A stretch of DNA of 64,000 nt from Paracoccaceae bacterium (GTDB lineage Bacteria > Pseudomonadota > Alphaproteobacteria > Rhodobacterales > Rhodobacteraceae). Positions 44,504-53,044 of this stretch are shown one piece after another. The position numbers and the translations under genes are program-made. The notes below the pieces were generated by a model. The model was not told where the DNA came from, did not search any database, and was given only the letters and a program-made list of their open reading frames with translations. The DNA lies in contig JALSJM010000005.1 in the NCBI GenBank assembly GCA_026989355.1, positions 248,001 through 312,000 on the forward strand. The letters run 5' to 3'. Numbering within the stretch: the stretch's first letter is position 1; the number at the start of each line of letters is the position of its first letter.

Positions 44504-46464
44504 GCGACAACGATCAGCTGGAGCAGCTGCGCAAGGCCATGCACGCCGCCACCCCCCGTCCCGATCCGGACGCGAAGGCCCGCCATCTGCGCCTGGCCGA
44601 AGAAAATTTCGCCGCCTTCCAAGGAACGCGGCAGAACGCCCGTCATACTCCCGAGCGCCCGGAACGGGGCGCGTGGTTCAAGAAAGGAGTTCTGACAATG
44701 CTGCATGCCCTCTCGTCGCGCGGTGCACTGGTTGCCACCACCTCGGCCATCGTTGCCGCAGTCGGCCTTTTCACGCTCTGGCCCGGTGGCGGCCCCGCAC
44801 CCCTGCCCGGCGTTCTGCAGAAACCCCTTCCCGGCCCCGCCGCAGACGCCGGAAAGGCAGCGGAAACCGCTCGGGAAAGCCTTGCACCGGCAGTCACCGA
44901 AGACATGCCGCGGTCTGCCTCCGTAACGAAGCCGAGCACCGATAGCGCCGCCGCCGCCCCGCCCCCGGGCCCGTCCGCAGCGCCCACCCGCAAGATGATC
45001 CCTGCCGCCACCGGCGTTGCACCCTTCCCGCCCGAAGCCCCCGCACTGCAGCCCGGAGGCAATACCGAAACCTTTGCCAATGGCGATCCGCATCCGGTAA
45101 GGATCGCGGCCGAAGAACCCGTTTCCACCTTTTCGATCGATGTCGATACCGCCTCGTGGGCGATTGTGCGTTCAAGCCTCATGCGCGGTAAGCTGCCCCC
45201 CCCGGAAGCAGTGCGCATAGAGGAAATGATCAACTATTTCCCCTATGATTACCCCGTGCCCACGGCCGCAGAACTGCCTTTCAGGCCCACCGTAACCGTG
45301 TTGCAAAGCCCCTGGAACGAAGGCACGCAGCTTGTTCATCTGGCAATCCAGGGCAGGAAGCCCGCACTTGAGAAGCGCCCGCCGCTGAACCTTGTATTCC
45401 TGATCGATACCTCGGGTTCGATGCAGGGGGCCGGCAGGCTGCCACTGCTGAAGCAGAGCTTTCGCCTGATGCTTTCGCAGCTGCGCCCCGAAGACAGGGT
45501 TGCGATCGTCACCTATGCGGGCAGCGCGGGCACGGTGCTGCCCCCCACACCGGCCGGCGCGCGCAGCAGCATCCTTGCTGCGCTCGATCACCTCGGGGCC
45601 GGGGGCTCCACCGCCGGGCAGGCCGGGCTTCAGCAGGCCTATGCGGTGGCCGAAGAGATGGCCGGAAACGGCAATGTCACCCGTGTGCTCCTGGCAACCG
45701 ACGGCGATTTCAACATCGGCATCAGCGATCCCGCGCAGCTGAAGGATTACATCGCCGGCAAACGCAGAAACGGCATCTATCTTTCGGTTCTGGGCTTCGG
45801 GCGGGGCAACCTTGACGATGCCACCATGCAGGCCCTGGCCCAGAACGGCAATGGAACAGCAGCCTATATCGACACGCTGGCCGAAGCCCGGAAGGTGCTT
45901 GTCGATCAGCTGGCAGGCACGGTTTTTCCGATCGCCGACGATGTGAAGATCCAGGTGGAGTTCAACCCCGCGCAGGTGGCCGAATACCGCCTGATCGGTT
46001 ATGAAACCCGCGCCCTTGCACGCGAGGATTTCAACAATGATGCCGTGGATGCGGGCGAGATCGGCGCCGGCACCTCGGTTACCGCGATCTATGAAATCAC
46101 CCCGGTGGGCTCGCCTGCCATCCTGAACGATCCATTGCGCTATGAAAGCCGGACATCCACCACCGCCAGCGAAAGCGCCGAGCTTGCCTTTCTGCGGATT
46201 CGCTGGAAGGCGCCGGGCGGAAATGAAAGCCGCCTGATCGAAACCCCGATCCTGCCAGGGGCAGGTGAAGCCAATGAAGATGTGCGCTTTTCGGTTGCCA
46301 TCGCGGGCTTCGGGCAGATCCTGAAGGGCGGCAAATACCTGCACGGCTGGAGCTATCCGCAGGCTGTCGCGCTTGCCAACGGTGCGCGCGGCGATGATCC
46401 CTTCGGATATCGCGCCGAGGCGGTGCGGCTGATGCGCATCGCCGAAAGCCTTGCACGGCAATAG
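44500..46464 (+). CDS. membrane-anchored vWA domain protein with DUF3520 (YfbK-like), candidate anti-sigma
   Basis: A 654-residue protein with a cytosolic N-terminal segment of about 70 residues, one membrane helix (about 74-95), a Pro/Ala-rich linker to about residue 185, then the von Willebrand factor A N-terminal region (FSIDVDTASWAIVRSSLMRG), a vWA domain with an intact MIDAS DTSGS (303-307) and a C-terminal DUF3520 region. The vWA part should be periplasmic. The start overlaps the ECF sigma gene. The cytosolic N-terminus has no Cys, so it is not a zinc-type anti-sigma. Acting as the anti-sigma with a periplasmic sensor is inferred from overlap and topology. Confidence 0.88.
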   Translation: MSDNDQLEQLRKAMHAATPRPDPDAKARHLRLAEENFAAFQGTRQNARHTPERPERGAWFKKGVLTMLHALSSRGALVATTSAIVAAVGLFTLWPGGGPAPLPGVLQKPLPGPAADAGKAAETARESLAPAVTEDMPRSASVTKPSTDSAAAAPPPGPSAAPTRKMIPAATGVAPFPPEAPALQPGGNTETFANGDPHPVRIAAEEPVSTFSIDVDTASWAIVRSSLMRGKLPPPEAVRIEEMINYFPYDYPVPTAAELPFRPTVTVLQSPWNEGTQLVHLAIQGRKPALEKRPPLNLVFLIDTSGSMQGAGRLPLLKQSFRLMLSQLRPEDRVAIVTYAGSAGTVLPPTPAGARSSILAALDHLGAGGSTAGQAGLQQAYAVAEEMAGNGNVTRVLLATDGDFNIGISDPAQLKDYIAGKRRNGIYLSVLGFGRGNLDDATMQALAQNGNGTAAYIDTLAEARKVLVDQLAGTVFPIADDVKIQVEFNPAQVAEYRLIGYETRALAREDFNNDAVDAGEIGAGTSVTAIYEITPVGSPAILNDPLRYESRTSTTASESAELAFLRIRWKAPGGNESRLIETPILPGAGEANEDVRFSVAIAGFGQILKGGKYLHGWSYPQAVALANGARGDDPFGYRAEAVRLMRIAESLARQ

Positions 46465-46490
46465 CCCTTTCCGCCCGACAGGCACGCCGG

Positions 46491-46523
46491 AAAATGCGCC
46501 CCGCACCCGGCGGGGCGCATTTT
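46491..46523. terminator. bidirectional rho-independent terminator
   Basis: AAAATGCGCCCCGC and GCGGGGCGCATTTT form a perfect 14-pair stem with loop ACCCG. The A/T ends give a short T-run on both strands. It lies between the convergent stops of the vWA gene and the small heat-shock gene and can serve both. Confidence 0.88.
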
Positions 46524-46542
46524 CAGGAAAGACCTTCAGGCA

Positions 46543-47067
46543 TCAATGCGCCTTCTTGCCTTTCTTTTCTCCGGCCGTTTTCTCTTCCACGGCAACCGCC
46601 TCGATCTCGACGGGTTCGTCGGTCTTGTTGCTGCCGCCGGCCGTCACGATCTCGATCCGGCGCGGCTTCAGCGCTTCGGGCACCTCGCGCTTCAGATCGA
46701 CATGCAGCATGCCGTCCTTCAGGGTTGCCCCCACGACGCGCACGTGTTCGGCCAGATGGAAACGGCGCTCAAAGGCACGCTGGGCAATGCCGCGATGCAG
46801 ATAAACCCGGTTTTCCTCTTCCGGATCCTCTTTCTTGCGGCCGCTCACGATCAGCGCGTTTTCACGCACCTCGACGCCAAGTTCGTCTTCCGAAAAACCG
46901 GCAACCGCGATCGAGATGCGCCATGCGTCATCAGCCAGTTTCTCGATGTTGTAGGGCGGATAGCTGGGCTGGGGCACCTCATTCGACAGCACCCGGTCCA
47001 TCAGTTCGGCAATCTGATCGAAGCCGACCGTCGCCCTGTAAAGCGGTGTCAGATCAAATCCACGCAT
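46543..47067 (-). CDS. small heat-shock protein (Hsp20/IbpA-like)
   Basis: A 174-residue Hsp20-family chaperone. The N-terminal MRGFDLTPLYRATVGFDQI with the following YPPYNIEK matches the IbpA-like class A small heat-shock proteins of alphaproteobacteria. The alpha-crystallin domain spans about residues 40-130 (WRISIAVAGFSEDEL, VSGRK, YLHRGIAQRAFERRF, LKDGMLHVDL), and the C-terminus is a charged Lys/Glu tail of about 30 residues. The start at 47067 has AGGAGGG eight bases upstream; longer in-frame starts are not supported. It binds unfolding proteins in the cytosol. A sigma-32 promoter and a ROSE-like leader lie upstream. Confidence 0.93.
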   Translation of the reverse strand: MRGFDLTPLYRATVGFDQIAELMDRVLSNEVPQPSYPPYNIEKLADDAWRISIAVAGFSEDELGVEVRENALIVSGRKKEDPEEENRVYLHRGIAQRAFERRFHLAEHVRVVGATLKDGMLHVDLKREVPEALKPRRIEIVTAGGSNKTDEPVEIEAVAVEEKTAGEKKGKKAH

Positions 47068-47160
47068 CTTTTCAACCCTCCTTTCGAGCGATTGCTGATT
47101 TCGCCTTCCCCCGGGGACAGGCATTCCTTCTGCCGGGCCCGCTGATGCAACCCCCGGCAT
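47068..47160 (-). promoter_or_regulatory. ROSE-like RNA thermometer candidate in the hsp20 leader
   Basis: The predicted leader of about 93 bases fits the ROSE size range. The Shine-Dalgarno AAAGGAGGG (47084-47076) is preceded by TCGCT (47091-47087), which matches the ROSE anti-Shine-Dalgarno U(U/C)GCU and can pair with it around a G-G mismatch (CUC with GAG, loop GAAAG). Upstream G- and C-runs can form another stem. ROSE elements control hsp20 genes in rhizobia (known); this case is inferred from motif and position. Confidence 0.45.
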
Positions 47161-47166
47161 CTGGAT

Positions 47167-47194
47167 ATATGGGGGCCTGAAAACATCTTTCAAG
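47167..47194 (-). promoter_or_regulatory. sigma-32 (RpoH) heat-shock promoter
   Basis: On the minus strand CTTGAAA (47194-47188), a 13-base spacer and CCCCATAT (47174-47167) match the RpoH consensus almost perfectly. It is about 100 bases upstream of the hsp20 ATG with no gene between, so heat induction of hsp20 is strongly indicated. Confidence 0.82.
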
Positions 47195-47291
47195 CCCGGC
47201 AGCCTTGCCGCCGGCGGAACGCAGATTGCAGGATTCGGGAAGAACGGTGCAGATGCCTGCCGGATATCCGGGAAACGCGGAGCAAGCGGGA

Positions 47292-48110
47292 TCAGGGACG
47301 AATGAACCTGGCCCCCCCCGTGCCGGTCCGTCGGTCATACCCCGGCCGATGCACCACCGGCAGACCGTTCCTGACAGGCGGGGCGGCCTCGATCTGCTGC
47401 ATCAGAAGCTCCAGCCGATCTTCAACCGCCGCGGCCAGCGAAACCTTGCGCTGGCCCACCTCGGCCTTGGCGGAAATCACCAGGGCGACACGCGGCACGC
47501 CATCCTTGCGCACGAATACCGGCGCACCGGAGGATCCGAAATCGACATCGCAGGAAAGGATAAGGGTTCCCGACTGGCGCGCCAGCACGCGGCAGCTTTC
47601 CTGAAGGCTGGGTGACTGTGCCCTGTCACGGGCATAGGATACCACCTCGACCTTGTCCCACTTGGCGGGCCGGCCGGCGGTGGCGAAGGGTGTGATGGAT
47701 GTCTTGCGAATGGGGCGGGAAAGCCGCAGCAGGGCGATATCGTGCTGCACCCGGACAGGCGACTGATGCGGATCAAAGACATAATCCGGCAGGATTGCCG
47801 CGCGCTTTCCCCATTCCCGTGCCGTGGCCCAGCCGTTGCGCCAGCCGGCCAGAAACTCGATTCGCGAGGCAGGTATTCTCTTTCCGGTATCGCGATCGAA
47901 CAGACAATGGGCTGCGGTCAGCACCAGATCGGGGGCGATCAGGGTGCCGGTGCACATGGCACGATCATCAATGTTCAGCCGCCCCACGGCCTCCCAGCCG
48001 CGGCTGTCATCGCCCGTGCGCAGCAGCTTCAGCGGACTGTCGCCTTCGGCGTGCAGTGCCGGAAGCGGCCCGAAAAACAGCACAAGCGTTACCAGAACGA
48101 AACGTATCAC
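47292..48110 (-). CDS. trypsin-like serine protease, exported
   Basis: A 272-residue chymotrypsin-fold protease. The N-terminus is a signal peptide (VIRFVLVTLVLFFGPLPALHA). The catalytic triad is visible as His68 in LTAAHCL, Asp124 in QHDIALLRL and Ser194 in FGSSGAPV, where the usual GDSGGP reads GSSGAP. Cysteines at about 53, 69, 173 and 187 can form disulfides. No PDZ domain. The likely start is the GTG at 48110 with AGGGG upstream; no ATG is well placed. It should act in the periplasm. It is followed on the same strand by the hsp20 gene with its own promoter. Confidence 0.85.
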   Translation of the reverse strand: MIRFVLVTLVLFFGPLPALHAEGDSPLKLLRTGDDSRGWEAVGRLNIDDRAMCTGTLIAPDLVLTAAHCLFDRDTGKRIPASRIEFLAGWRNGWATAREWGKRAAILPDYVFDPHQSPVRVQHDIALLRLSRPIRKTSITPFATAGRPAKWDKVEVVSYARDRAQSPSLQESCRVLARQSGTLILSCDVDFGSSGAPVFVRKDGVPRVALVISAKAEVGQRKVSLAAAVEDRLELLMQQIEAAPPVRNGLPVVHRPGYDRRTGTGGARFIRP

Positions 48111-48217
48111 CCTTTCAACCCCTGTTCGCGAATCCCCGGTTCGCGGCGCTTTTCCAAGAAGGCCCGCAAACGGGCGAATATACAAGGGTTGTGGCAGGAA
48201 TATGGCCTGTTTTCCGC

Positions 48218-49510
48218 TTATGGCCGCTCCAGGGCCCGGGGTTTCGGCCCGCCGGTGGCCCAGTCCAGAAGTTCCACCGTATGCACTACCGGCACCCCTG
48301 TGCCTGCGCCGATCTGCATCATGCAGCCGATGTTGCCGGTGGCAATCACGTCCGGTGTGCGGGCTTCCAGCGCGGCCACCTTGCGCTTTTTCAGTTCCTG
48401 CGAGATTTCGGGCTGAAGCAGGTTGTATGTGCCGGCCGAGCCGCAGCACAGGTGGGCATCCTTCGGTTCCACCACCTCGAAACCGGCGCGCTTCAGAAGC
48501 ACCTTGGGCGCTTCTTTCACCTGCTGGCCGTGCTGCAGGGAACAGGCCGCGTGATAGGCCACGCGCAGCCCTCCGGCCTGGCCTTCGGGAATACCGATCC
48601 GCGCAAGCAGTTCGCTGATGTCAAGCGCCAGTTCCGAAACCCGCGCGGCCTCTTCGGCCAGTTCGGGATCGTTGCGGAACATGTATCCGTAATCCTTTAC
48701 CGTTGTGCCGCAGCCCGATGTGTTGATCACCACGGCATCCAGCCCCGCGCCTTTCATCTCTGCCGCCCAGGCGCGGATATTGCGCGCCGCGCTTGCGTGT
48801 GCCTCGGCTTCCTTTCCCATGTGATGGGTAAGCGCCCCGCAACAGCCCATGCCCCGTGCAATCACCACCTCGCAGCCCAGCCGGCGCAGGATGCGGATGG
48901 TTGCATCGTTGATATCGGTGTTGAGCGCCCGTTGCGCACAGCCCGTCATCAGCGCCACGCGCATCCTGCGCCGTCCCCGCGCCGGGAACACCTGCGGATC
49001 ATCATTGCGGCTGACGGGCGGGATCCGCTTCGGTGCCATCTCGACCATTGCGCGCAGACGGCGATCGGGAATCAGACGACGGAAGGGGCGCACCATCTTC
49101 GCGCCCAGCAGCGCCAGACGAAAGCGATAGGGGTGGGGAATGACCCGCGCCAGAACCCAGCGCAGCAGGCGGTCGCCCGGGGGGCGTTTGTAGGTGCGCT
49201 CGATATGGGCGCGCGCGCCGTCAACCAGGTGCATGTAATGCACACCCGAGGGGCAGGTTGTCATGCAGGCCAGGCAGGAAAGGCAGCGGTCGATATGCTT
49301 CACCGTCTTTTCATCGGCCGGCCGACCGCTTTCCAGCATGTCCTTGATCAGATAGATCCGTCCGCGGGGGCTGTCGAGTTCGTCTCCCAACACCTGATAG
49401 GTGGGGCAGGTCGCCGTGCAGAAGCCGCAGTGCACACAGGCGCGCAGGATCTTGTTGGCCTCGGCAATATCCGGGTTCTTCAGCTGCTCGGGGGTGAAAT
49501 CGGTCTGCAT
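48218..49510 (-). CDS. glcF: glycolate oxidase iron-sulfur subunit
   Basis: A 430-residue iron-sulfur protein. Two ferredoxin-type cluster motifs are near the N-terminus: CVHCGFCTATCP and CLSCLACMTTCP. The C-terminal half has two CCG-type cysteine-rich domains (GCCGALTHHMG and LCCGSAGTYN). It takes electrons from GlcD/GlcE to the quinone pool at the inner membrane. It is the last gene of glcD-glcE-glcF, starting six bases after the glcE stop. Confidence 0.95.
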   Translation of the reverse strand: MQTDFTPEQLKNPDIAEANKILRACVHCGFCTATCPTYQVLGDELDSPRGRIYLIKDMLESGRPADEKTVKHIDRCLSCLACMTTCPSGVHYMHLVDGARAHIERTYKRPPGDRLLRWVLARVIPHPYRFRLALLGAKMVRPFRRLIPDRRLRAMVEMAPKRIPPVSRNDDPQVFPARGRRRMRVALMTGCAQRALNTDINDATIRILRRLGCEVVIARGMGCCGALTHHMGKEAEAHASAARNIRAWAAEMKGAGLDAVVINTSGCGTTVKDYGYMFRNDPELAEEAARVSELALDISELLARIGIPEGQAGGLRVAYHAACSLQHGQQVKEAPKVLLKRAGFEVVEPKDAHLCCGSAGTYNLLQPEISQELKKRKVAALEARTPDVIATGNIGCMMQIGAGTGVPVVHTVELLDWATGGPKPRALERP

Positions 49511-49516
49511 GTCAGC

Positions 49517-50644
49517 TTATCCCATCAGGCCGGGGTTGAGGATGCCGCGCGGATCGAACCGGCGGCGCAGGCCCGCACCGAGTGCGGCCACCGGTTCCGG
49601 TTCGGGCGCAAAGGCGGGAATGCGGCCGCGGGTTTCGGGCCCCGCGCGCACCAGCCGTGCATGCCCCGCGATTCCGGAAAGACGGGCACGTGCATCCGTG
49701 CCCTCGGGCATGAGCGCCCAGATCAGCCCCCCGCCCCAGTCAAGGATCACTTCTTCGGCTTCAAGCGCCTCTGCCGCCAGCGGCGCATCGGTCGGCTTCA
49801 CGATCACCCGCCACACATCACCCGCACGGCCCGCAAAGGGCTGCACATCGCGCAGTTCCCGCCACATGTCGGCCACCTGCGCGGAATCGGCGCGGATTTC
49901 CGCCCTGCCGTAATCGGCAAGGGCCAGCCGCAGATTCTGCGTACGGTAATCCACCGATGCCTCGAATCCTTCGAGCCGCAGCAGCACGCGTCCCGTGCCC
50001 GACAACCATGCCGCCCCGCTGACCTCGCAAGGCGTTGCCAGCGCCGCCGCCATCACCTGCACGGCCCGGGCCGGAGAAAGCCCTGAAATTTCCACCTGCG
50101 CCACCGTTTCCGCAGCAGGCAGCACCTTGAAGGCCACCTCCGTCAGCACCCCGAGGGTTCCATGACTGCCGGCCATCAGTTTCACCAGATCATAACCGGT
50201 GACATTCTTCATCACTCGCCCGCCGCTTCTGATCACGTCTCCCCGCCCGTCCACGAAACGCACCCCGATCAGGCTGTCGCGGCAGGCCCCGGCCTGCACC
50301 CGCCGCGGCCCCGAGACATTGGCCGCAACAACCCCGCCGATGGTGGGCATGCCTTCGGTGCCCATCAACGCACGCATGTCAGAAGGCTCGAAGGGCAGAC
50401 GCTGACCCTCTTCCGCGAGAACCGCCTCGACCTCGGCCAGCGGCGTGCCGGCGCGAACCACCAGCGTAAGCGCCCCCGGCTCATACAGGGTAATGCCGGA
50501 AAGCCCGCCCGCCGAAAGTTCCGGCAGATCGTCTCTGCAATCAACACCCCGTGTTCCCCCGCCCACGATCCGCAGGGGCCCCTCGGCTCCGCGCACTGCT
50601 TCGGCAAGCTCTTCCTCCGTTTCCGGCCTGATTCTCTCCATCAC
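49517..50644 (-). CDS. glcE: glycolate oxidase FAD-binding subunit
   Basis: A 375-residue protein with an FAD-binding-4 domain (GPLRIVGGGTRG near residue 27, TIGGVVAANVSGPRR, GSHGTLGVLTEVAFKV) and a divergent C-terminal domain, shorter than GlcD, as in GlcE. It acts with GlcD and GlcF as glycolate dehydrogenase. The ATG at 50644 or the next codon is the start. It lies 59 bases after the glcD stop on the same strand. Confidence 0.95.
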   Translation of the reverse strand: MMERIRPETEEELAEAVRGAEGPLRIVGGGTRGVDCRDDLPELSAGGLSGITLYEPGALTLVVRAGTPLAEVEAVLAEEGQRLPFEPSDMRALMGTEGMPTIGGVVAANVSGPRRVQAGACRDSLIGVRFVDGRGDVIRSGGRVMKNVTGYDLVKLMAGSHGTLGVLTEVAFKVLPAAETVAQVEISGLSPARAVQVMAAALATPCEVSGAAWLSGTGRVLLRLEGFEASVDYRTQNLRLALADYGRAEIRADSAQVADMWRELRDVQPFAGRAGDVWRVIVKPTDAPLAAEALEAEEVILDWGGGLIWALMPEGTDARARLSGIAGHARLVRAGPETRGRIPAFAPEPEPVAALGAGLRRRFDPRGILNPGLMG

Positions 50645-50703
50645 TGGTCCTTCAGATATCCTCGGGGTGAATTGCCCGAACGGGCAGGAGGGGCAGACAG
50701 ATC

Positions 50704-52152
50704 CTAGGCCGCCGCCTTGCCGGCGGTGCGGCGTGATGCGCTTGCCTCAAGCGGAAACACCTTCGCGGGATTGAGCAGCCACTTCGGATCGAACACATCC
50801 TTCACCCGCATCTGCGCCTCCAGGTCCTCGGGGGTGAACTGCACGCTCATGAGATCGCGTTTTTCGATTCCCACGCCATGTTCGCCCGTCAGACATCCGC
50901 CCGCTTCCACACAGGCACGCAGGATGTCGGCCCCCATGGCTTCGCATTTCTCGAGATCGCCGGGCTTGTTCGCGTCATACAGGATCAGCGGGTGCATATT
51001 GCCATCGCCCGCGTGAAACACATTGGCAACCCCAAGCCCGTATTCCTTCGAAAGTTCGCCGATGCGATGCAGAACCTCGGGCAGGGCGCTGACCGGAATG
51101 GTGCCGTCAAGGCACATGTAATCGCTGATCTGCCCCATCGCCCCGAAGGCCGATTTGCGCCCAAGCCAGATGCGTGCGCTTTCTGCCTCGCTGCGGCTCT
51201 CGCGCAGTTCCACCGGCTCGTGGCGCAGGGCGATATCGCGGATCAGGGAAAGCTGGTGGTCGATTTCCGCTTCCGAACCCTCGACCTCGACGATCAGCAG
51301 CGCCTCGCAATCGGGATAGCCCGGCCTGGCAAAGGCCTCGGTGGCCTCGATGCAGGGGCGGTCCATGAACTCGATCGCCACCGGCAGAACCCCGGCGCGG
51401 ATGATGTCGCGCACACAGGCGCCGGCCACCTCGTTGCTGTCAAAGCCGATCAGCACCGGGCGCGCACCCTCGGGCCTGGGCAGAATGCGCAGGGTGGCTT
51501 CCGTCACCACTCCGAGCTGGCCCTCGCTGCCGCAGATCAGCCCCAGAAGATCATAACCCGGCTGTTCCATGAACGGTCCGCCCAGCTCGATCACGGTGCC
51601 GTCCATCAGCACCATTTTCACACCCAGCAGGTTGTTGGTGGTTACGCCGTATTTCAGGCAATGCGCCCCGCCCGAATTCATGGCGATGTTACCGGCAATG
51701 GCGCAGGCCAGCTGACTTGAAGGATCGGGAGCATAGAAGAAACCGTCCTCCTCGACCGCGCCGGTCACCGAAAGATTGGTGCGTCCGGATTGAACACGGA
51801 TGAACCGGTTCTCGTAATCCACCTCCAGCACATCATGCAGGCGCGATACCCCCAGAACCACGCTGTCGGCCGTGGGCATCGCACCTCCGGCAAGCGAGGT
51901 GCCCGAACCGCGCGGCACCACCGGCACGCCCGCTTCGTGGCAGATCTTCAGCACCGCGCTCACCTCGTCGGTGCTGGCTGGCAGAACCACACAGAGCGGC
52001 AGGCAGCGGTAGGCGGTAAGCGCATCGCACTCATAGGCCCGGGTCTCGAACGGATCGTCGATCACCGCATCGCCGGGCAGCACCGCCTTGAGCCGCGCAA
52101 CAATTCCGGCCTTGTCCGCACAAAGCGCAGGATCGGGCAGAGGCATTTCCAT
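50704..52152 (-). CDS. glcD: glycolate oxidase catalytic subunit
   Basis: A 482-residue FAD enzyme oxidising glycolate (and D-lactate) to glyoxylate. Visible are the FAD domain (VVPRGSGTSLAGGAMP, GNIAMNSGGAHCLKYGV, CGSEGQLGVVTEATL) and the C-terminal FAD oxidase domain with HAGDGNMHPLILYD and GEHGVGIEKRD. AAGG eight bases upstream supports the ATG at 52152. It is the first gene of glcDEF, behind a promoter flanked by an inverted repeat. Confidence 0.96.
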   Translation of the reverse strand: MEMPLPDPALCADKAGIVARLKAVLPGDAVIDDPFETRAYECDALTAYRCLPLCVVLPASTDEVSAVLKICHEAGVPVVPRGSGTSLAGGAMPTADSVVLGVSRLHDVLEVDYENRFIRVQSGRTNLSVTGAVEEDGFFYAPDPSSQLACAIAGNIAMNSGGAHCLKYGVTTNNLLGVKMVLMDGTVIELGGPFMEQPGYDLLGLICGSEGQLGVVTEATLRILPRPEGARPVLIGFDSNEVAGACVRDIIRAGVLPVAIEFMDRPCIEATEAFARPGYPDCEALLIVEVEGSEAEIDHQLSLIRDIALRHEPVELRESRSEAESARIWLGRKSAFGAMGQISDYMCLDGTIPVSALPEVLHRIGELSKEYGLGVANVFHAGDGNMHPLILYDANKPGDLEKCEAMGADILRACVEAGGCLTGEHGVGIEKRDLMSVQFTPEDLEAQMRVKDVFDPKWLLNPAKVFPLEASASRRTAGKAAA

Positions 52153-52176
52153 CGGCCGGCCTTTCTGGAATCAGCA

Positions 52177-52214
52177 ATTGGTAAGAAAATATAACCAATG
52201 TTGCGGTCTGGCAA
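52177..52214 (-). promoter_or_regulatory. glcDEF promoter with GntR-type inverted repeat
   Basis: On the minus strand TTGCCA (52214-52209) is a -35 with TATTTT (52191-52186, 17-base spacing) or TATATT (52193-52188) as -10. The half-sites ATTGGT (52177-52182) and ACCAAT (52194-52199) flank the -10. ATTGGT/ACCAAT half-sites resemble those of FadR-subfamily GntR regulators such as LldR and GlcC, though here spaced 11 bases rather than the usual few. Confidence 0.42.
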
Positions 52215-52243
52215 GCGGCAAATCCACACGCTATGCTCCCCCC

Positions 52244-52942
52244 ATGCGGCTTCTTGACCAATTCTACAATTTTGCCCCGATCGACGCGCTTGCCATCGGC
52301 CTGCTTCTGTTCAGCTGGTTCACGCTCGAATGGCTGATCGAACGCCCCACCACCCCCCGCCCCTCGGTTTCGGTGCTGATGGCCCGCTACCGGCGCGACT
52401 GGATGACCGAATTCGTCAGCCGCGAAAACCGCATCTTCGATGCCAACATCCTGGCCAATCTGCGTCAGGGAACCACGTTTTTCGCTTCGGCCAGCATGAT
52501 CGCCATCGGCGGCACGCTGGCACTGATCGGCAACCCCGAACGCCTGTCGGGCGTAGCCCGGGATCTGGCTCTGGGGTCGGATCCCACCGTGGTGTGGGAG
52601 ATCAAGCTGTTGCCGGTGGTGCTGCTGGTAACCAACGCCTTCCTGAAATTCGTCTGGTCGCACCGCCTGTTCGGCTATTGCTCGGTGGTGCTGTCGTCCG
52701 TGCCTTCCGATCCCGATGATCCGACAGCCCGCAGCCGGGCCGAAAAGGCGGCCGAAATCAACATATCGGCAGCCCGCAGCTTCAACCGCGGACTGCGCTC
52801 GCTCTATTTCGCGCTCGGTTCGCTTGCCTGGCTGCTCGGAGCGATCCCGCTGCTTGCGGCAACCGTCATCACCGTTGTCATGCTGTGGCGGCGCGAGTTC
52901 AGATCGAACACCCGCCGGGTGCTGCTGCAGGGCGATGACTGA
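52244..52942 (+). CDS. DUF599 family membrane protein
   Basis: A 232-residue protein of the DUF599 family with about four membrane helices (about residues 11-28, 73-92, 120-140, 188-212). The segment RRDWMTEFVSRENRIFDANILANL is typical of the family. The function is unknown. The ATG is preceded by six C bases with no Shine-Dalgarno, and TATGCT six bases further up could be a -10, which would make the mRNA leaderless. It is divergent from glcD. Confidence 0.85.
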   Translation: MRLLDQFYNFAPIDALAIGLLLFSWFTLEWLIERPTTPRPSVSVLMARYRRDWMTEFVSRENRIFDANILANLRQGTTFFASASMIAIGGTLALIGNPERLSGVARDLALGSDPTVVWEIKLLPVVLLVTNAFLKFVWSHRLFGYCSVVLSSVPSDPDDPTARSRAEKAAEINISAARSFNRGLRSLYFALGSLAWLLGAIPLLAATVITVVMLWRREFRSNTRRVLLQGDD

Positions 52943-53044
52943 ATGCGCCTTCACGGCAACGTGAATGCAGGATGGCGCCTGAACGTGTCAGAAAAGACCG
53001 CGCAGATACCCGGATATTCTGCCCGTCAACAGCAGGAGGCGCCG

